Positions 6,792 to 15,440 are shown, counted from the stretch's first letter. The stretch: 58,972 nucleotides of DNA from Devosia sp. Root635 (GCF_001427605.1 NZ_LMGZ01000013.1:1-58972), one strand, 5' to 3'. Notes: a model not told the origin generated them from the letters alone. Numbers and translations are program-made.

Positions 6792-8204
6792 ATGGCGCAA
6801 TCCAGTCTTGGCGACATTTTGAGAGAAAATCCGGACGTAGTGGGCCGGCTCCGCAATTCCCAGATCGGGATGTATGTATACCCGGTGGTCACGCCGGAAT
6901 TCAGCAACTGGCGGACCGAGCAGGCCGCGTGGCGGCACTCCGCCGTGCTGTTCGACCAGTCCCATCACATGGATGAACTGACCGTCGAAGGGCCGGATGC
7001 GGAGAAGTTCCTCTCCCATCACGGCATCAACAATTTCGCTAATTTCGACCTGAATCGCGCCAAGCATTTCGTGCCCGTGACGCCCAATGGCCACGTCATC
7101 GGCGACCACATCATCTTCCGCGAACGGCAGGACAAGTTCGTGCTGGTGGGCCGCGCGCCGACCAGCAACTGGCTGATGTTCTGCGCCGCCAACGGCAAGT
7201 GGAACATCCGCGTCAAGCACGATCCGCGTTCCACCTCGCGGCCCGAGGGCGAGCGGGTGCTGCGCACCCACTACCGCTACCAGATCCAGGGTCCGGAAGC
7301 GACGAAGATATTCGAGAAGATGCATGGCGGGCCGGTTCCCGACATCAAGTTCTTCCACACCGATTTCATCAATATCGGCTCCAAGAAGGTGCGGGCCCTG
7401 CGCCATGGCATGTCCGGCGCGCCGGGGCTGGAAATCTGGGGCCCCTACGAGGACAAGAGCTACATCCTCAACTGCATCCTCGAAGCGGCCCGCGCGGCCA
7501 ATGTGGACCTGGTGCGCTGCGGCAGCCGCGCCTATTCCACCAATACCCTGGAATCGGGCTGGATTCCCTCGCCGCTGCCCGGCATCTATACCGGCGACGG
7601 CATGCTGGCGGACTATCGTGACTGGCTCGCGGCCGACAGCTACGAATCCATCGGCGCCATCGGCGGCTCCTATGTCTCGGACAATATCGAGGACTATTAC
7701 GTCACCCCGTTCGAGCTGGGCTACGACTTCTATATCGGCTGGAAGAAGGACGATTTCGTCGGCAAGGCGGCCCTTGAGAAGATGAAGGGCCAGACCCATC
7801 GCAAGAAGGTGACCTTCGAGTGGAACGCCGAGGACGTCGTCGATGTCATCGCCTCGGCCTTCCGTCCGGGCGAGGACCATTACAAGTGGATCGACTTCCC
7901 GCAGCCCAACTATGCCTCGACCAGCGCCGACATGGTGATGCGCGATGACAAAATGGTCGGCATGTCGATGTTCAACGGCTATTCCTACAACGAGCGCTGC
8001 ATGCTCTCGCTCGGCGTGGTCAATGACGACGTGCAGGTCGGCGACGTGCTGACCCTGGTCTGGGGCGAGCCCGATGGCGGCACCAGGAAGACCTCGACCG
8101 AACGCCACAAGCAGGCCGAAATCCGCGTCCGCGTCTCCCCGACGCCCTATGCGGCCGAAGCCCGCGAAAACTATGCGGATAGCTGGCGCAGCAAGAAAAG
8201 CTGA
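6792..8204 (+). CDS. ligM: Tetrahydrofolate-dependent vanillate O-demethylase (LigM/DesA family, GcvT fold)
   Basis: The enzyme moves the methoxyl methyl group of vanillate (LigM) or syringate (DesA) to THF, giving protocatechuate or 3-O-methylgallate and 5-methyl-THF. The 470-residue protein resembles the aminomethyltransferase GcvT; the length equals that of Sphingobium LigM (471). ATG 6792 (MAQSSLGDI) follows GGGAGGA; upstream in-frame sequence is not conserved-looking. The aromatic substrate is inferred from the neighbours: feruloyl-CoA pathway genes downstream would deliver vanillate, and LigA/LigB upstream would take protocatechuate. It is probably a single-gene unit with its own GntR-controlled promoter. 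Confidence 0.88.
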   Translation: MAQSSLGDILRENPDVVGRLRNSQIGMYVYPVVTPEFSNWRTEQAAWRHSAVLFDQSHHMDELTVEGPDAEKFLSHHGINNFANFDLNRAKHFVPVTPNGHVIGDHIIFRERQDKFVLVGRAPTSNWLMFCAANGKWNIRVKHDPRSTSRPEGERVLRTHYRYQIQGPEATKIFEKMHGGPVPDIKFFHTDFINIGSKKVRALRHGMSGAPGLEIWGPYEDKSYILNCILEAARAANVDLVRCGSRAYSTNTLESGWIPSPLPGIYTGDGMLADYRDWLAADSYESIGAIGGSYVSDNIEDYYVTPFELGYDFYIGWKKDDFVGKAALEKMKGQTHRKKVTFEWNAEDVVDVIASAFRPGEDHYKWIDFPQPNYASTSADMVMRDDKMVGMSMFNGYSYNERCMLSLGVVNDDVQVGDVLTLVWGEPDGGTRKTSTERHKQAEIRVRVSPTPYAAEARENYADSWRSKKS

Positions 8205-8217
8205 GTCTCAAGACATC

Positions 8218-8500
8218 CTCCCTGCGGGGAGGTCGGGGATGCGATGGTCTCCCATGGTCGCATCCTCGCCTGTTCTTCGGGCTGATTTGTCTGCGACCTT
8301 TCAGTCGACTCCCTCCCCCTTGCGGGGAGGGATCAAGGGTGGGGGATGTTTGGCCCCGGTATCGGGGCTAGGCGACCGATTGGATCGAAGACCATGCCCA
8401 CCCACCGGCGCCTCCCCCGGACTTGATCCGGGGGTCTTTTGCCATTCGTGCCGTGTTGGGAGAGACCCGCGGATCAAGTCCGCGGGAGGCGACTGTGGTT
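8218..8500. repeat. Composite of palindromic repeats in the ligM/crotonase convergent gap
   Basis: The 331-base gap between two converging genes holds no gene. It contains GGATGCGA and TCGCATCC arms (about 8237-8265) that can form a terminator hairpin, a single family-A arm (8309-8332, with TTGCGGGGAGGG), and an inverted pair around 8406-8496 built from GCCTCCCCCGGACTTGATCC and GGATCAAGTCCGCGGGAGGC. Confidence 0.7.
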
Positions 8501-8535
8501 GGACGGGATGGTGCCCCCGACCCGGCCAGCGAGAA

Positions 8536-9327
8536 CTACTCCGCGTCCGGCGCCTTGATCCGGGCCACGCGCTTATCGAGGAACGCCCGCAACCTCTCCT
8601 CGGCCTCGGGGCTCGTCGCCGTGAACGAGGCGATGAAGGATTCGACGAACAGCCCGTCTTCCTTGGCCATGTCCTGGATGCGGGGCAGGGCGTTGATGAT
8701 GGCGTAGTTGGAAATCTCGGCATTGGTGGCCATGGTCTCGGCCAGCTTGTGCGCGTGATCGCGCGCCGTACCGGTCTCCACGACATATTGCACGAGGTTC
8801 CAGCGCTCGGCATCGTCGGGGGAGATGACGCGGCCGGTCAGCATCATGTCGCTCATCCGCGCCACGCCGAGCAGCCGCGCGATGCGGACCGAGCCGCCGC
8901 CGCCGACGAAAATGCCGCGCTGGCCTTCGGGCAGCGCGAAAAAGGCGGAGCGATCCGCCACGCGGATATGGGTCGCGGCCGCCAGCTCCATGCCGCCGCC
9001 GATGATGCCGCCATGCAAAGCCGACACCCAGGGGATGGTGCCATGCTGCATGCCGGCGGTGACCGCGTGCCAGCGGCGCGAGCCGCGGACGCCTTCGAAC
9101 GGGGTCTTTTCCACGTGCTCGGCCAGGTCCAGCCCGGCGCAGAAATGCTCGCCATGGCCGAACAGCACCACCGCCTTGGCCTCGCTTTCGGCGCGGGCAA
9201 TGGCATCGGCCAGCATCTCGACGAACCGGTCATTCATGGCATTGCGCTTTTCCGGCCGGTTGAGCCCGATATGGGCCACCTTGCCGGTCAGCTCGTAGGT
9301 CACGAATGTACTCGTCTCTGCAGCCAT
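8536..9327 (-). CDS. Crotonase-family enoyl-CoA hydratase, probable hydroxycinnamoyl-CoA hydratase (CouM-like)
   Basis: The 263-residue protein has the crotonase oxyanion-hole segments HFCAGLDLAEH (61-71) and HGGIIGGGMELA (105-116). Glu114 and Glu134 (LPEGQRG) sit where the two catalytic glutamates of enoyl-CoA hydratase lie. It is transcribed divergently from feruloyl-CoA synthase across a 124-base gap with a probable MarR operator. With the SDR and CouO-like genes beyond, hydration of feruloyl-CoA without lyase cleavage is the better fit; a hydratase/lyase of the Ech type releasing vanillin is less likely, since no vanillin dehydrogenase is seen. Confidence 0.82.
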   Translation of the reverse strand: MAAETSTFVTYELTGKVAHIGLNRPEKRNAMNDRFVEMLADAIARAESEAKAVVLFGHGEHFCAGLDLAEHVEKTPFEGVRGSRRWHAVTAGMQHGTIPWVSALHGGIIGGGMELAAATHIRVADRSAFFALPEGQRGIFVGGGGSVRIARLLGVARMSDMMLTGRVISPDDAERWNLVQYVVETGTARDHAHKLAETMATNAEISNYAIINALPRIQDMAKEDGLFVESFIASFTATSPEAEERLRAFLDKRVARIKAPDAE

Positions 9328-9385
9328 CGGCGGCGTCCCCCTCGACCCATCCGAAGCCCCCGGAACGTGGCTTCGGCCTCGTTTG

Positions 9386-9419
9386 ATCGTTTACAGGTAG
9401 ATAGTTTCCTTGTAAACAA
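9386..9419. promoter_or_regulatory. Probable MarR operator A between the crotonase and fcs genes
   Basis: The pattern is ATCGTTTA, 7 bases, ATAGTTT, 4 bases, GTAAACAA. The same three words with identical spacing occur upstream of the marR gene at 13722-13755. Within this copy GTTTACA and TGTAAAC also make a perfect inverted repeat. It would let one regulator control both divergent transcripts. Confidence 0.7.
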
Positions 9420-9451
9420 ATTTGGAAAAGACTGACCGGGAGGGGAAGGTC

Positions 9452-11308
9452 ATGGCCGCAAAGGCTCAGCGCAGCGTCAAGCTGTGGTCTCCGCAAGTCG
9501 CCTGGGAGGAACGGGCGAATGGTGAATTCATCATCTGGCGCGACGATCCGCTCGGCCCCTATCCGGCCAGGCTCAACGAGCGGCTGATCCATTGGGCCGA
9601 GGTCGCGCCCGACCGGGTGTGGATGGCCGATCGCGCGGATACCGGCCCCTGGCGCCAAGTGACTTATGCCGAGGCGCTCGACCGGGTGCGCCGCATCGGC
9701 CAGTTCCTGCTTTCGGCCGGCCTGTCGGCCGAACGGCCGCTGGTCATCCTCTCGGAAAATTCCATCGAGCATGCGCTGATGGCGCTGGGCGCCCAGCATG
9801 TGGGCGTACCCTCGGCCGCCATCGCGCCGGCCTATGCCAGCGCTTCCTCCGGTTTCGCCAAGCTGGCCGAGATTGCCGTACAGATCGCACCAGGCATGAT
9901 CTTTGCCGATAATGGCGCCGATTTCGCCCCGGCGGTCGATGCCGTCTTCGGTCCGGCCATGCCGCTGGTGGCAACGCGCGACCTGCCTTCGGGCCGCGCC
10001 AATGCCCGCCTGTTCGACGCCATTGTCGCCACCGAGCCGACCGCGGCAGTCAATGCGGCCTTTGCCGCGACCGGGCCCGATACCGTGGCCAAGTTCCTCT
10101 TCACCTCGGGCACCACTGGCTCGCCAAAGGCCGTGATCCAGACCCAGCGCATGCTGTGTTCCAACCAGGAAATGGTTGCCGATTGCTACGCCTTCATGCG
10201 CGACGAGCCGCCCGTGGTGGTGGACTGGGCGCCGTGGAACCATACGGCCAGCGGCAACAAGGTGTTCAATCTCACCATCTACAATGGCGGCAGCTATTAT
10301 ATCGACCGCGGCAAGCCCAGCCCCGCGCTGATCGGCCAGACCATCGCCAATCTGCGCGAAATCGCCCCGACCTGGTATTTCAATGTACCGGCGGGGTTTG
10401 AAATGCTGATCGGCGCCATGCGCGAGGATGCGGAACTCCGCCGCAACTTCTTCTCGCGCCTCAACCTGCTGATGTATGCCGGCGCGGGCCTGGCCCAGCA
10501 TAGCTGGGACGCGCTGGTCGAGCTTTCCGAACAGACCCTGGGCGAGCGCGTGCCGATGACCACGGGGCTGGGCTCCACCGAAACCGGTCCCTTTGCGCTC
10601 TACTGCACCGAGCCGCAGGATGGCCCGGGCAATATCGGCATTCCCTCTCAGGGTGTTACCGTCAAGCTGGTGCCGGTGGGCGACAAATACGAGCTGCGCC
10701 TCAAGGGGCCCAATGTCACGCCGGGCTACTGGAAAAACCCGAAACTGACGGCGGAGGCCTTCGACGAAGAGGGCTATTACCGCATCGGCGACGTCGTGAA
10801 ATTCGCGAAGCCGGGAGACCCGCGCGGCGGCTTCTATTTCGATGGCCGTACGGCGGAGAATTTCAAGCTCGATACCGGCACCTGGGTCGCGGTCGGCGTG
10901 CTGCGGGCGCAACTGGTCAATCAGTTCGGCGGGCTGATCCGCGATGCGGTCATCACCGGCGAGAATCGTCCCGAATTGGGGGCGCTGGTCGTGCCCTTCC
11001 TGCCCGCCCTGCGCGAATTGCTGGCGGGCGAACCCGGCCTCTCTGACGCCGCCATGCTGGCCCATCCCAAGGTGCGCGCCGCCCTGGCCGAACGGCTGGC
11101 CGCCCACCAGCGCCAGGCCAGCGGCTCGGCCACGCGGATCAAGCGCATCCTGCCCATGAGCGAGCCGCTGCGTTTCGACAAGGGCGAAGTCACCGACAAG
11201 GGTTCCATCAACCAACGCGCCGTGCTGGCGCAACGTGGCGCCCTGGTCGAGGCGCTTTATGCCGATGCGCCCGGCACCATCCAGGTAGAAAGGGAGGCCG
11301 TCGCATGA
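9452..11308 (+). CDS. fcs: Feruloyl-CoA synthase (hydroxycinnamate-CoA ligase)
   Basis: This ATP-dependent ligase activates ferulate, p-coumarate or related acids to CoA thioesters. The 618-residue protein has the adenylate-forming motifs TSGTTGSPK (from about residue 218) and GSTETGP (from about 374). Length and divergent C-terminal domain fit the long Fcs type rather than plant 4CL. ATG 9452 follows GGGAGGGGAAGG; an in-frame TTG at 9422 lies within the operator-adjacent region and is less likely. The stop overlaps the next gene by four bases (ATGA), starting the fcs, SDR, acyl-CoA dehydrogenase operon. Confidence 0.9.
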   Translation: MAAKAQRSVKLWSPQVAWEERANGEFIIWRDDPLGPYPARLNERLIHWAEVAPDRVWMADRADTGPWRQVTYAEALDRVRRIGQFLLSAGLSAERPLVILSENSIEHALMALGAQHVGVPSAAIAPAYASASSGFAKLAEIAVQIAPGMIFADNGADFAPAVDAVFGPAMPLVATRDLPSGRANARLFDAIVATEPTAAVNAAFAATGPDTVAKFLFTSGTTGSPKAVIQTQRMLCSNQEMVADCYAFMRDEPPVVVDWAPWNHTASGNKVFNLTIYNGGSYYIDRGKPSPALIGQTIANLREIAPTWYFNVPAGFEMLIGAMREDAELRRNFFSRLNLLMYAGAGLAQHSWDALVELSEQTLGERVPMTTGLGSTETGPFALYCTEPQDGPGNIGIPSQGVTVKLVPVGDKYELRLKGPNVTPGYWKNPKLTAEAFDEEGYYRIGDVVKFAKPGDPRGGFYFDGRTAENFKLDTGTWVAVGVLRAQLVNQFGGLIRDAVITGENRPELGALVVPFLPALRELLAGEPGLSDAAMLAHPKVRAALAERLAAHQRQASGSATRIKRILPMSEPLRFDKGEVTDKGSINQRAVLAQRGALVEALYADAPGTIQVEREAVA

Positions 11309-12066
11309 AGATCGAGGGTTCCAGCGCCGTGGTCACCGGGGGCGGCTCGGGCCTCGGCGCCGCCACGGCGCGGCTGCTGGCGCAGTGCGGCGCCGAGGTG
11401 CATGTGTTCGATCGCAACCGCGACGCGGCTGAAGCCGTTGCCGGCGAAATCGGCGGCGTGGCCCTTTATGGCGACGTGACCAGCGAGGCGGATGTCACCG
11501 CCGCCCTCGATACCGCCACCAAGGCGGGCGACGGCCTGCGCATCCTGGTCAATTGCGCCGGCATCGGCGTGGCGGGGCGCATTCTGGGCAAGGCCGGGCC
11601 GATGCCGCTGGCCGATTTCGAAGCCGTCATCCGGGTCAATCTCATCGGCACCTTCAACATGATGCGCCTGGGTGCCGAGCGCATGGCTGCGCTGCCCGAG
11701 CGTGCCGACAAGGCGCGCGGCGTCATCGTCAATACCGCCTCGGTCGCCGCCTTCGAGGGCCAGATCGGCCAGGCCGCCTATGCCGCCTCCAAGGGCGGCA
11801 TCGTCTCGATGGCTTTGCCGGCGGCGCGCGAATTCGCCCGCTTCGGCATCCGCGTCAACACGGTGGCCCCCGGCATCTTCCTGACGCCCTTGCTGCACAA
11901 CCTGCCCGAGGAGGCCCAGCAGAGCCTGGCTGCCGCCATCCCCTATCCGTCGCGCCTCGGTGATCCGGCCGAATTCGCCGACGCCGTCCGCTTCGCCATC
12001 GAAAACCAGTATCTCAACGGCGAAGTCATCCGGCTCGACGGCGCCATCCGCATGCAGCCCAAATGA
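11305..12066 (+). CDS. Short-chain 3-hydroxyacyl-CoA dehydrogenase, CouN-like
   Basis: The 253-residue SDR has the NAD motif TGGGSGLG (11-18), NCAG (83-86) and the catalytic Ser146, Tyr159 and Lys163 (YAASK). It resembles type-2 hydroxyacyl-CoA dehydrogenases (HSD10 group). The predicted job is NAD-dependent oxidation of the beta-hydroxy thioester made by the hydratase to a beta-keto thioester. It is coupled to both neighbours by ATGA overlaps. The substrate is inferred from context; the family is sure. Confidence 0.85.
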   Translation: MKIEGSSAVVTGGGSGLGAATARLLAQCGAEVHVFDRNRDAAEAVAGEIGGVALYGDVTSEADVTAALDTATKAGDGLRILVNCAGIGVAGRILGKAGPMPLADFEAVIRVNLIGTFNMMRLGAERMAALPERADKARGVIVNTASVAAFEGQIGQAAYAASKGGIVSMALPAAREFARFGIRVNTVAPGIFLTPLLHNLPEEAQQSLAAAIPYPSRLGDPAEFADAVRFAIENQYLNGEVIRLDGAIRMQPK

Positions 12067-13673
12067 GCTTTGCCGACCAGGCCGACCGCACCCTTGCCAC
12101 GCTGGCGCTGACGCCGGGCTGGAGCCGGCTGCAGGCGCTGCGCCCCGATTGCGACACGGTCATCGTCGCCACTATGCTCGACGCGGCGGCGGGCTTTGCC
12201 GAAACGGTGCTGGCGCCGCTCAATCCGGTGGGTGACAGGATCGGCGCGCAGGTGGTCGATGGCCGCGTGGTGCTGCCGCCGGGCTTTGTCGATGGCTTCC
12301 GCCAATATGCCGAGGCCGGCTGGCTGGGCATCGACGCACCCGCCGCCCTGGGTGGGCAGGACGTACCGCTGACGCTGCAAGCCGCCTGCGGACCCTTGTT
12401 CGATCGCGGCTGCATGGCGCTGATGATGGCCGCTGGCGCCACGCGCGGCGCCATCCACCTGCTGGCACAAAGGGCCGAGGCGGCCGTGGCGGCGGAATGG
12501 GTGCCCAAACTCGTTTCCGGCGACTGGGCCGCCACCATCTGCATTTCCGAGCCCGAAGCGGGCTCCGATATCGGCCGCATCCGCACCAAAGCTGAATTGC
12601 GCGATGGCCGCTGGCTGGTCAGCGGCCAGAAGATCTGGATTTCCTTTGGCGATCATGACCTGGCCGGCCGCATCGGTCATTGCCTGCTCGCCCGCACCAA
12701 TGACCAGCCGGGCACGCGCGGCCTCAGCCTGTTCCTGGTGCCCGACCATATCGAGGGCGCACCCAATGGCGTCACCCTGGAACGGATCGAGGAAAAGCTG
12801 GGCCTGCACGCCTCGCCCACCTGCGCCATGCGCTTCCGCGACGCCCATGCCATCCTGCTGGGCGAGGAGGGCAGGGGCCTGTCCCAGCTTTTCGCCATGA
12901 TCGAGCCGATGCGGCTCCATACCGGCTGCCAGGGGCTCGGCCTGGCCTCGGCCGCGGCCGATATTGCCGAGGACTATGCCGCCCAGCGCCGGCAGGGTGG
13001 ACGCCCGGACATGGCGCCGCCCACCATTGCCAGCCATCCCGATGTGATCAGGCAATTGCACGATATCCGTTCCGCCACCGAAATCCTGCGCGCCGCCGTG
13101 CTGGAGCTGGCGACAGCAATGGACCTGGCGCGGTTCGACGCCGATACCGGGCGCGCCGACCTCGCCGCCTGGATGCTGCCGCTGATCAAGACCTTCGGCG
13201 CCGAAACCGGCTTCGATGCCGCCCATGCCGCCATCCAGGTGCTGGGCGGGGCCGGCTACACAAGCGACTATCCGTTGGAGCAATACCTGCGCGATGCCCG
13301 CGTCATGGCGGTGTATGAGGGCACGACCGGCATGCAGGCCCTCGATTTCCTCACCCGCCGCCTGTGGCGTGACGAGGGGCGAGGGCTGGCGGTTTTCCTG
13401 CGGCAGGCGCGCGACGAGATCACCGCCGGTTCCGCCGCGCGTCCGGACCAGGCGCGCAGCGTCGGCGCCGTGCTCGACAGCTTCGAGACCTTGAGCGCTT
13501 CGATGACGGCCATGCAGGCCGATGCCGACGCCGCCCTCTATCGTGCCGACAGTTATATGCGGGCCGGCTGGGCCGCCGTCTCGGCCTGGATGGCCTTTCG
13601 CCTCGGGACAGACGAGGCCATCGCCATCCTGGCGGCGCGCCACGCCCTGCACAACGCGCGCTGCGCCCGATGA
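12063..13673 (+). CDS. Acyl-CoA dehydrogenase (long FadE-like form)
   Basis: The 536-residue flavoprotein has the FAD/substrate segment ICISEPEAGSDIGRIRTK and the catalytic glutamate Glu419 (VYEGTTGMQ). It is longer than medium-chain enzymes (about 385) and matches the about 590-residue class with an extra C-terminal helical part. It is the third gene of the fcs operon, starting within the SDR stop. Hydroxycinnamates do not need this step, so the enzyme may desaturate dihydroferuloyl- or phenylpropanoyl-CoA, feeding saturated side chains into the same route. That is an inference. Confidence 0.85.
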   Translation: MSFADQADRTLATLALTPGWSRLQALRPDCDTVIVATMLDAAAGFAETVLAPLNPVGDRIGAQVVDGRVVLPPGFVDGFRQYAEAGWLGIDAPAALGGQDVPLTLQAACGPLFDRGCMALMMAAGATRGAIHLLAQRAEAAVAAEWVPKLVSGDWAATICISEPEAGSDIGRIRTKAELRDGRWLVSGQKIWISFGDHDLAGRIGHCLLARTNDQPGTRGLSLFLVPDHIEGAPNGVTLERIEEKLGLHASPTCAMRFRDAHAILLGEEGRGLSQLFAMIEPMRLHTGCQGLGLASAAADIAEDYAAQRRQGGRPDMAPPTIASHPDVIRQLHDIRSATEILRAAVLELATAMDLARFDADTGRADLAAWMLPLIKTFGAETGFDAAHAAIQVLGGAGYTSDYPLEQYLRDARVMAVYEGTTGMQALDFLTRRLWRDEGRGLAVFLRQARDEITAGSAARPDQARSVGAVLDSFETLSASMTAMQADADAALYRADSYMRAGWAAVSAWMAFRLGTDEAIAILAARHALHNARCAR

Positions 13674-13711
13674 TAGCGATGTCATTTCGGGCGGAAACCA
13701 CGCATTAGCAC

Positions 13712-13740
13712 TTGACGGCAGATCGTTTATTCCCGAATAG
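13712..13740 (+). promoter_or_regulatory. Probable promoter of the marR-amidohydrolase-TRAP operon
   Basis: A -35 like TTGACG (13712-13717) is followed after 17 bases by GAATAG (13735-13740). The probable MarR operator overlaps the spacer and -10. The 320-base gap from 13674 to 13993 otherwise holds a G+C-rich untranslated leader with no gene that I can support. Confidence 0.5.
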
Positions 13741-13755
13741 TTTGAAAGTGAACAA
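13722..13755. promoter_or_regulatory. Probable MarR operator B upstream of marR
   Basis: ATCGTTTA, 7 bases, ATAGTTT, 4 bases, GTGAACAA: one base differs in the last word from operator A (9386-9419), and all spacers are the same. Its overlap with the promoter suggests autorepression. Confidence 0.7.
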
Positions 13756-13993
13756 TGTCGGGTTGCACGAACAGACGGGGTTGGGGGACACCGCACGCGA
13801 CCGACGGGGATAGATTTCCGCAGCATCGCGGTTTGCGCGGCCCGTCGGGCCGCTAGCGCCATGGCTTGGCGCGCGACCCCTGATGCCCGCGGCGCGGCGA
13901 TCGGTCGGCTGGCTTGGCCGCCCTCTCGTCGTAGCAGTCGAGCCCCGCGCCAGCCGTATGGCGCACTGATCTGGAACCTGGAGAACACAATTG

Positions 13994-14482
13994 ATGGCGG
14001 TCCGTAAGCTCGACGAGGAAGTGGATGGCGTGGCCGGCAAGGCCGATGTCTCGCTTGGCGAGCTCGAAATCTCGGGCGGCTTCGTGCTGCGCATCGCCCA
14101 GCTTTCCGCCTTCGAGCGCTTCTTCACCGTCTTCGGCGAGAGTGAGATCCGCATTTCCGAATTCACCGTGCTGCTGGCTCTGTCCGAAAATCCGGGCATC
14201 CGCCAGGGCGTGCTGGCCGACGTGCTCAAGATCAAGTGGTCCAACATGACCAAGCTGGTGCGGGCTCTCGAAGAGCGGGGCCTCATCGCCCGCCACATCC
14301 CGCATGACGATCGCCGCTCGGTCGTGCTCAGCGTCACCGAAGCCGGCCGCAAGCAGATCGAGGCGTCCGCCGACAAGATGTACCGCTCCGATCGCGAGGC
14401 CCTGTCCATGCTCGATGACGAGGAGCATGCCCAGTTGATCAGGCTGTCGCGCAAGATCGCCGGCTGGCCGGAGATCAAGTGA
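13994..14482 (+). CDS. MarR-family regulator (CouR/FerC-like)
   Basis: The 162-residue protein has a MarR winged helix (about 50-115: NPGIRQGVLADVLKIKWSN, then a wing with HDDRRSVVLSVTEAGR) and N- and C-terminal dimerisation helices. ATG 13994 is used; a TTG just before it is possible. It is coupled to the amidohydrolase gene through TGATG or GTGA. MarR proteins FerC and CouR are known to sense hydroxycinnamoyl-CoA thioesters. The shared operators at 9386 and 13722 make the same regulon likely here, with release by feruloyl-CoA. Confidence 0.85.
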   Translation: MAVRKLDEEVDGVAGKADVSLGELEISGGFVLRIAQLSAFERFFTVFGESEIRISEFTVLLALSENPGIRQGVLADVLKIKWSNMTKLVRALEERGLIARHIPHDDRRSVVLSVTEAGRKQIEASADKMYRSDREALSMLDDEEHAQLIRLSRKIAGWPEIK

Positions 14483-15360
14483 TGGCTGGGCCGATGAACC
14501 TGGACGACGTCGTGGCCATCGACTTCCACACCCATGCGGAAGAAGCCTGCGGCATGCATACCGATGACGGCTACGATGACCTGCAGCAGGCAATGGCGGA
14601 CTATTTCCATTCGCCCTTCAAGGCGCCGCCGACCATTCCCGAAACCGCCGAATACTATCGCCAGCGCCGTATCGCCGCGGTGATCTTCCATGTCGATGCG
14701 GAAGCCGCCACCGGCCATCGCCGCTACAATAACGAAGAGATCGCCACCCTGGCGGCCGAGCATTCCGACGTGCTCATTCCCTTTGCCTCCATCGACCCGG
14801 CCAAGGGCAAGATGGGCGTGCGCGAGGCGCGCCGGCTGATCGACCACTACGGCGTGCGCGGCTTCAAGTTCCACCCGACCTACCAGGCTTTCTATCCCAA
14901 TGATCGCGCGGCCTATCCGCTCTACGAAGTGATCCAGGAGGCTGGTTTGCCGGCTCTGTTCCATACCGGCCAGACCGGGGTGGGGGCGGGCATGCGGGGC
15001 GGCTACGGCCTGCGGCTCAAATATTCCAACCCGATGTATATCGACGACGTGGCCGCCGATTTTCCCGATCTCAAGATCATCATGGCCCACCCCTCCTTCC
15101 CCTGGCAGGAGGAGGCCCTGGCCGTCGCGACCCACAAGCCCAACGTCTATATCGACCTCTCGGGCTGGTCGCCGAAATACTTTCCGCCGATCCTCGTCAA
15201 ATATGCCAACAGCCTGCTCAAGGAGCGGATGCTGTTCGGTTCGGACTGGCCCGCCATCCTGCCGGATCGCTGGCTCGCCGACTTCGAGAAACTGGATATC
15301 AAGCCGGAGGTTCGTCCGCTGATCCTCAAGGAGAACGCACGCCGCCTGCTCGGAATCTAA
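14482..15360 (+). CDS. Amidohydrolase-2 family hydrolase, CouO-like beta-ketoacyl-CoA hydrolase
   Basis: The 292-residue TIM-barrel protein has the metal motif FHTH (His16, His18), later histidines in LFHTGQTG and MAHPSFPW, and GSDWPAIL with the catalytic-type aspartate. In Rhodococcus, CouO of this family hydrolyses 4-hydroxyphenyl-beta-ketopropionyl-CoA to 4-hydroxybenzoate and acetyl-CoA, replacing a thiolase. The hydratase, SDR and ligase partners in this island fit that set, so the product here would be vanillate plus acetyl-CoA. Alternatives are LigI-type pyrone hydrolase or a decarboxylase of the same superfamily. ATG 14482 or 14494, or GTG 14479, could be the start. Confidence 0.7.
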   Translation: MAGPMNLDDVVAIDFHTHAEEACGMHTDDGYDDLQQAMADYFHSPFKAPPTIPETAEYYRQRRIAAVIFHVDAEAATGHRRYNNEEIATLAAEHSDVLIPFASIDPAKGKMGVREARRLIDHYGVRGFKFHPTYQAFYPNDRAAYPLYEVIQEAGLPALFHTGQTGVGAGMRGGYGLRLKYSNPMYIDDVAADFPDLKIIMAHPSFPWQEEALAVATHKPNVYIDLSGWSPKYFPPILVKYANSLLKERMLFGSDWPAILPDRWLADFEKLDIKPEVRPLILKENARRLLGI

Positions 15361-15440
15361 CCACAAGACCGCAAGAATGCGGCTGGAGACTAGAAACCAA
15401 GAGAGAATGCGGTCGGATCCTCCGGCCGCGGGAGGACAGA

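Noticed and set aside
8536..9327. Feruloyl-CoA hydratase/lyase (Ech, vanillin-forming)
   Set aside because: The SDR and CouO-like genes plus the absence of a vanillin dehydrogenase favour a non-lyase hydratase; sequence alone cannot finally decide.
9230..11233. A 667-codon open frame on the minus strand over the fcs gene
   Set aside because: It is antisense to a clear feruloyl-CoA synthase, is rich in Gly/His/Asp/Gln as expected for complement of high-G+C codons, and has no recognisable domain.
14482..15360. LigI (2-pyrone-4,6-dicarboxylate lactonase)
   Set aside because: Same superfamily, but the gene is coupled to marR and lies in the ferulate side-chain group with its operator, not with ligAB; kept only as an alternative.
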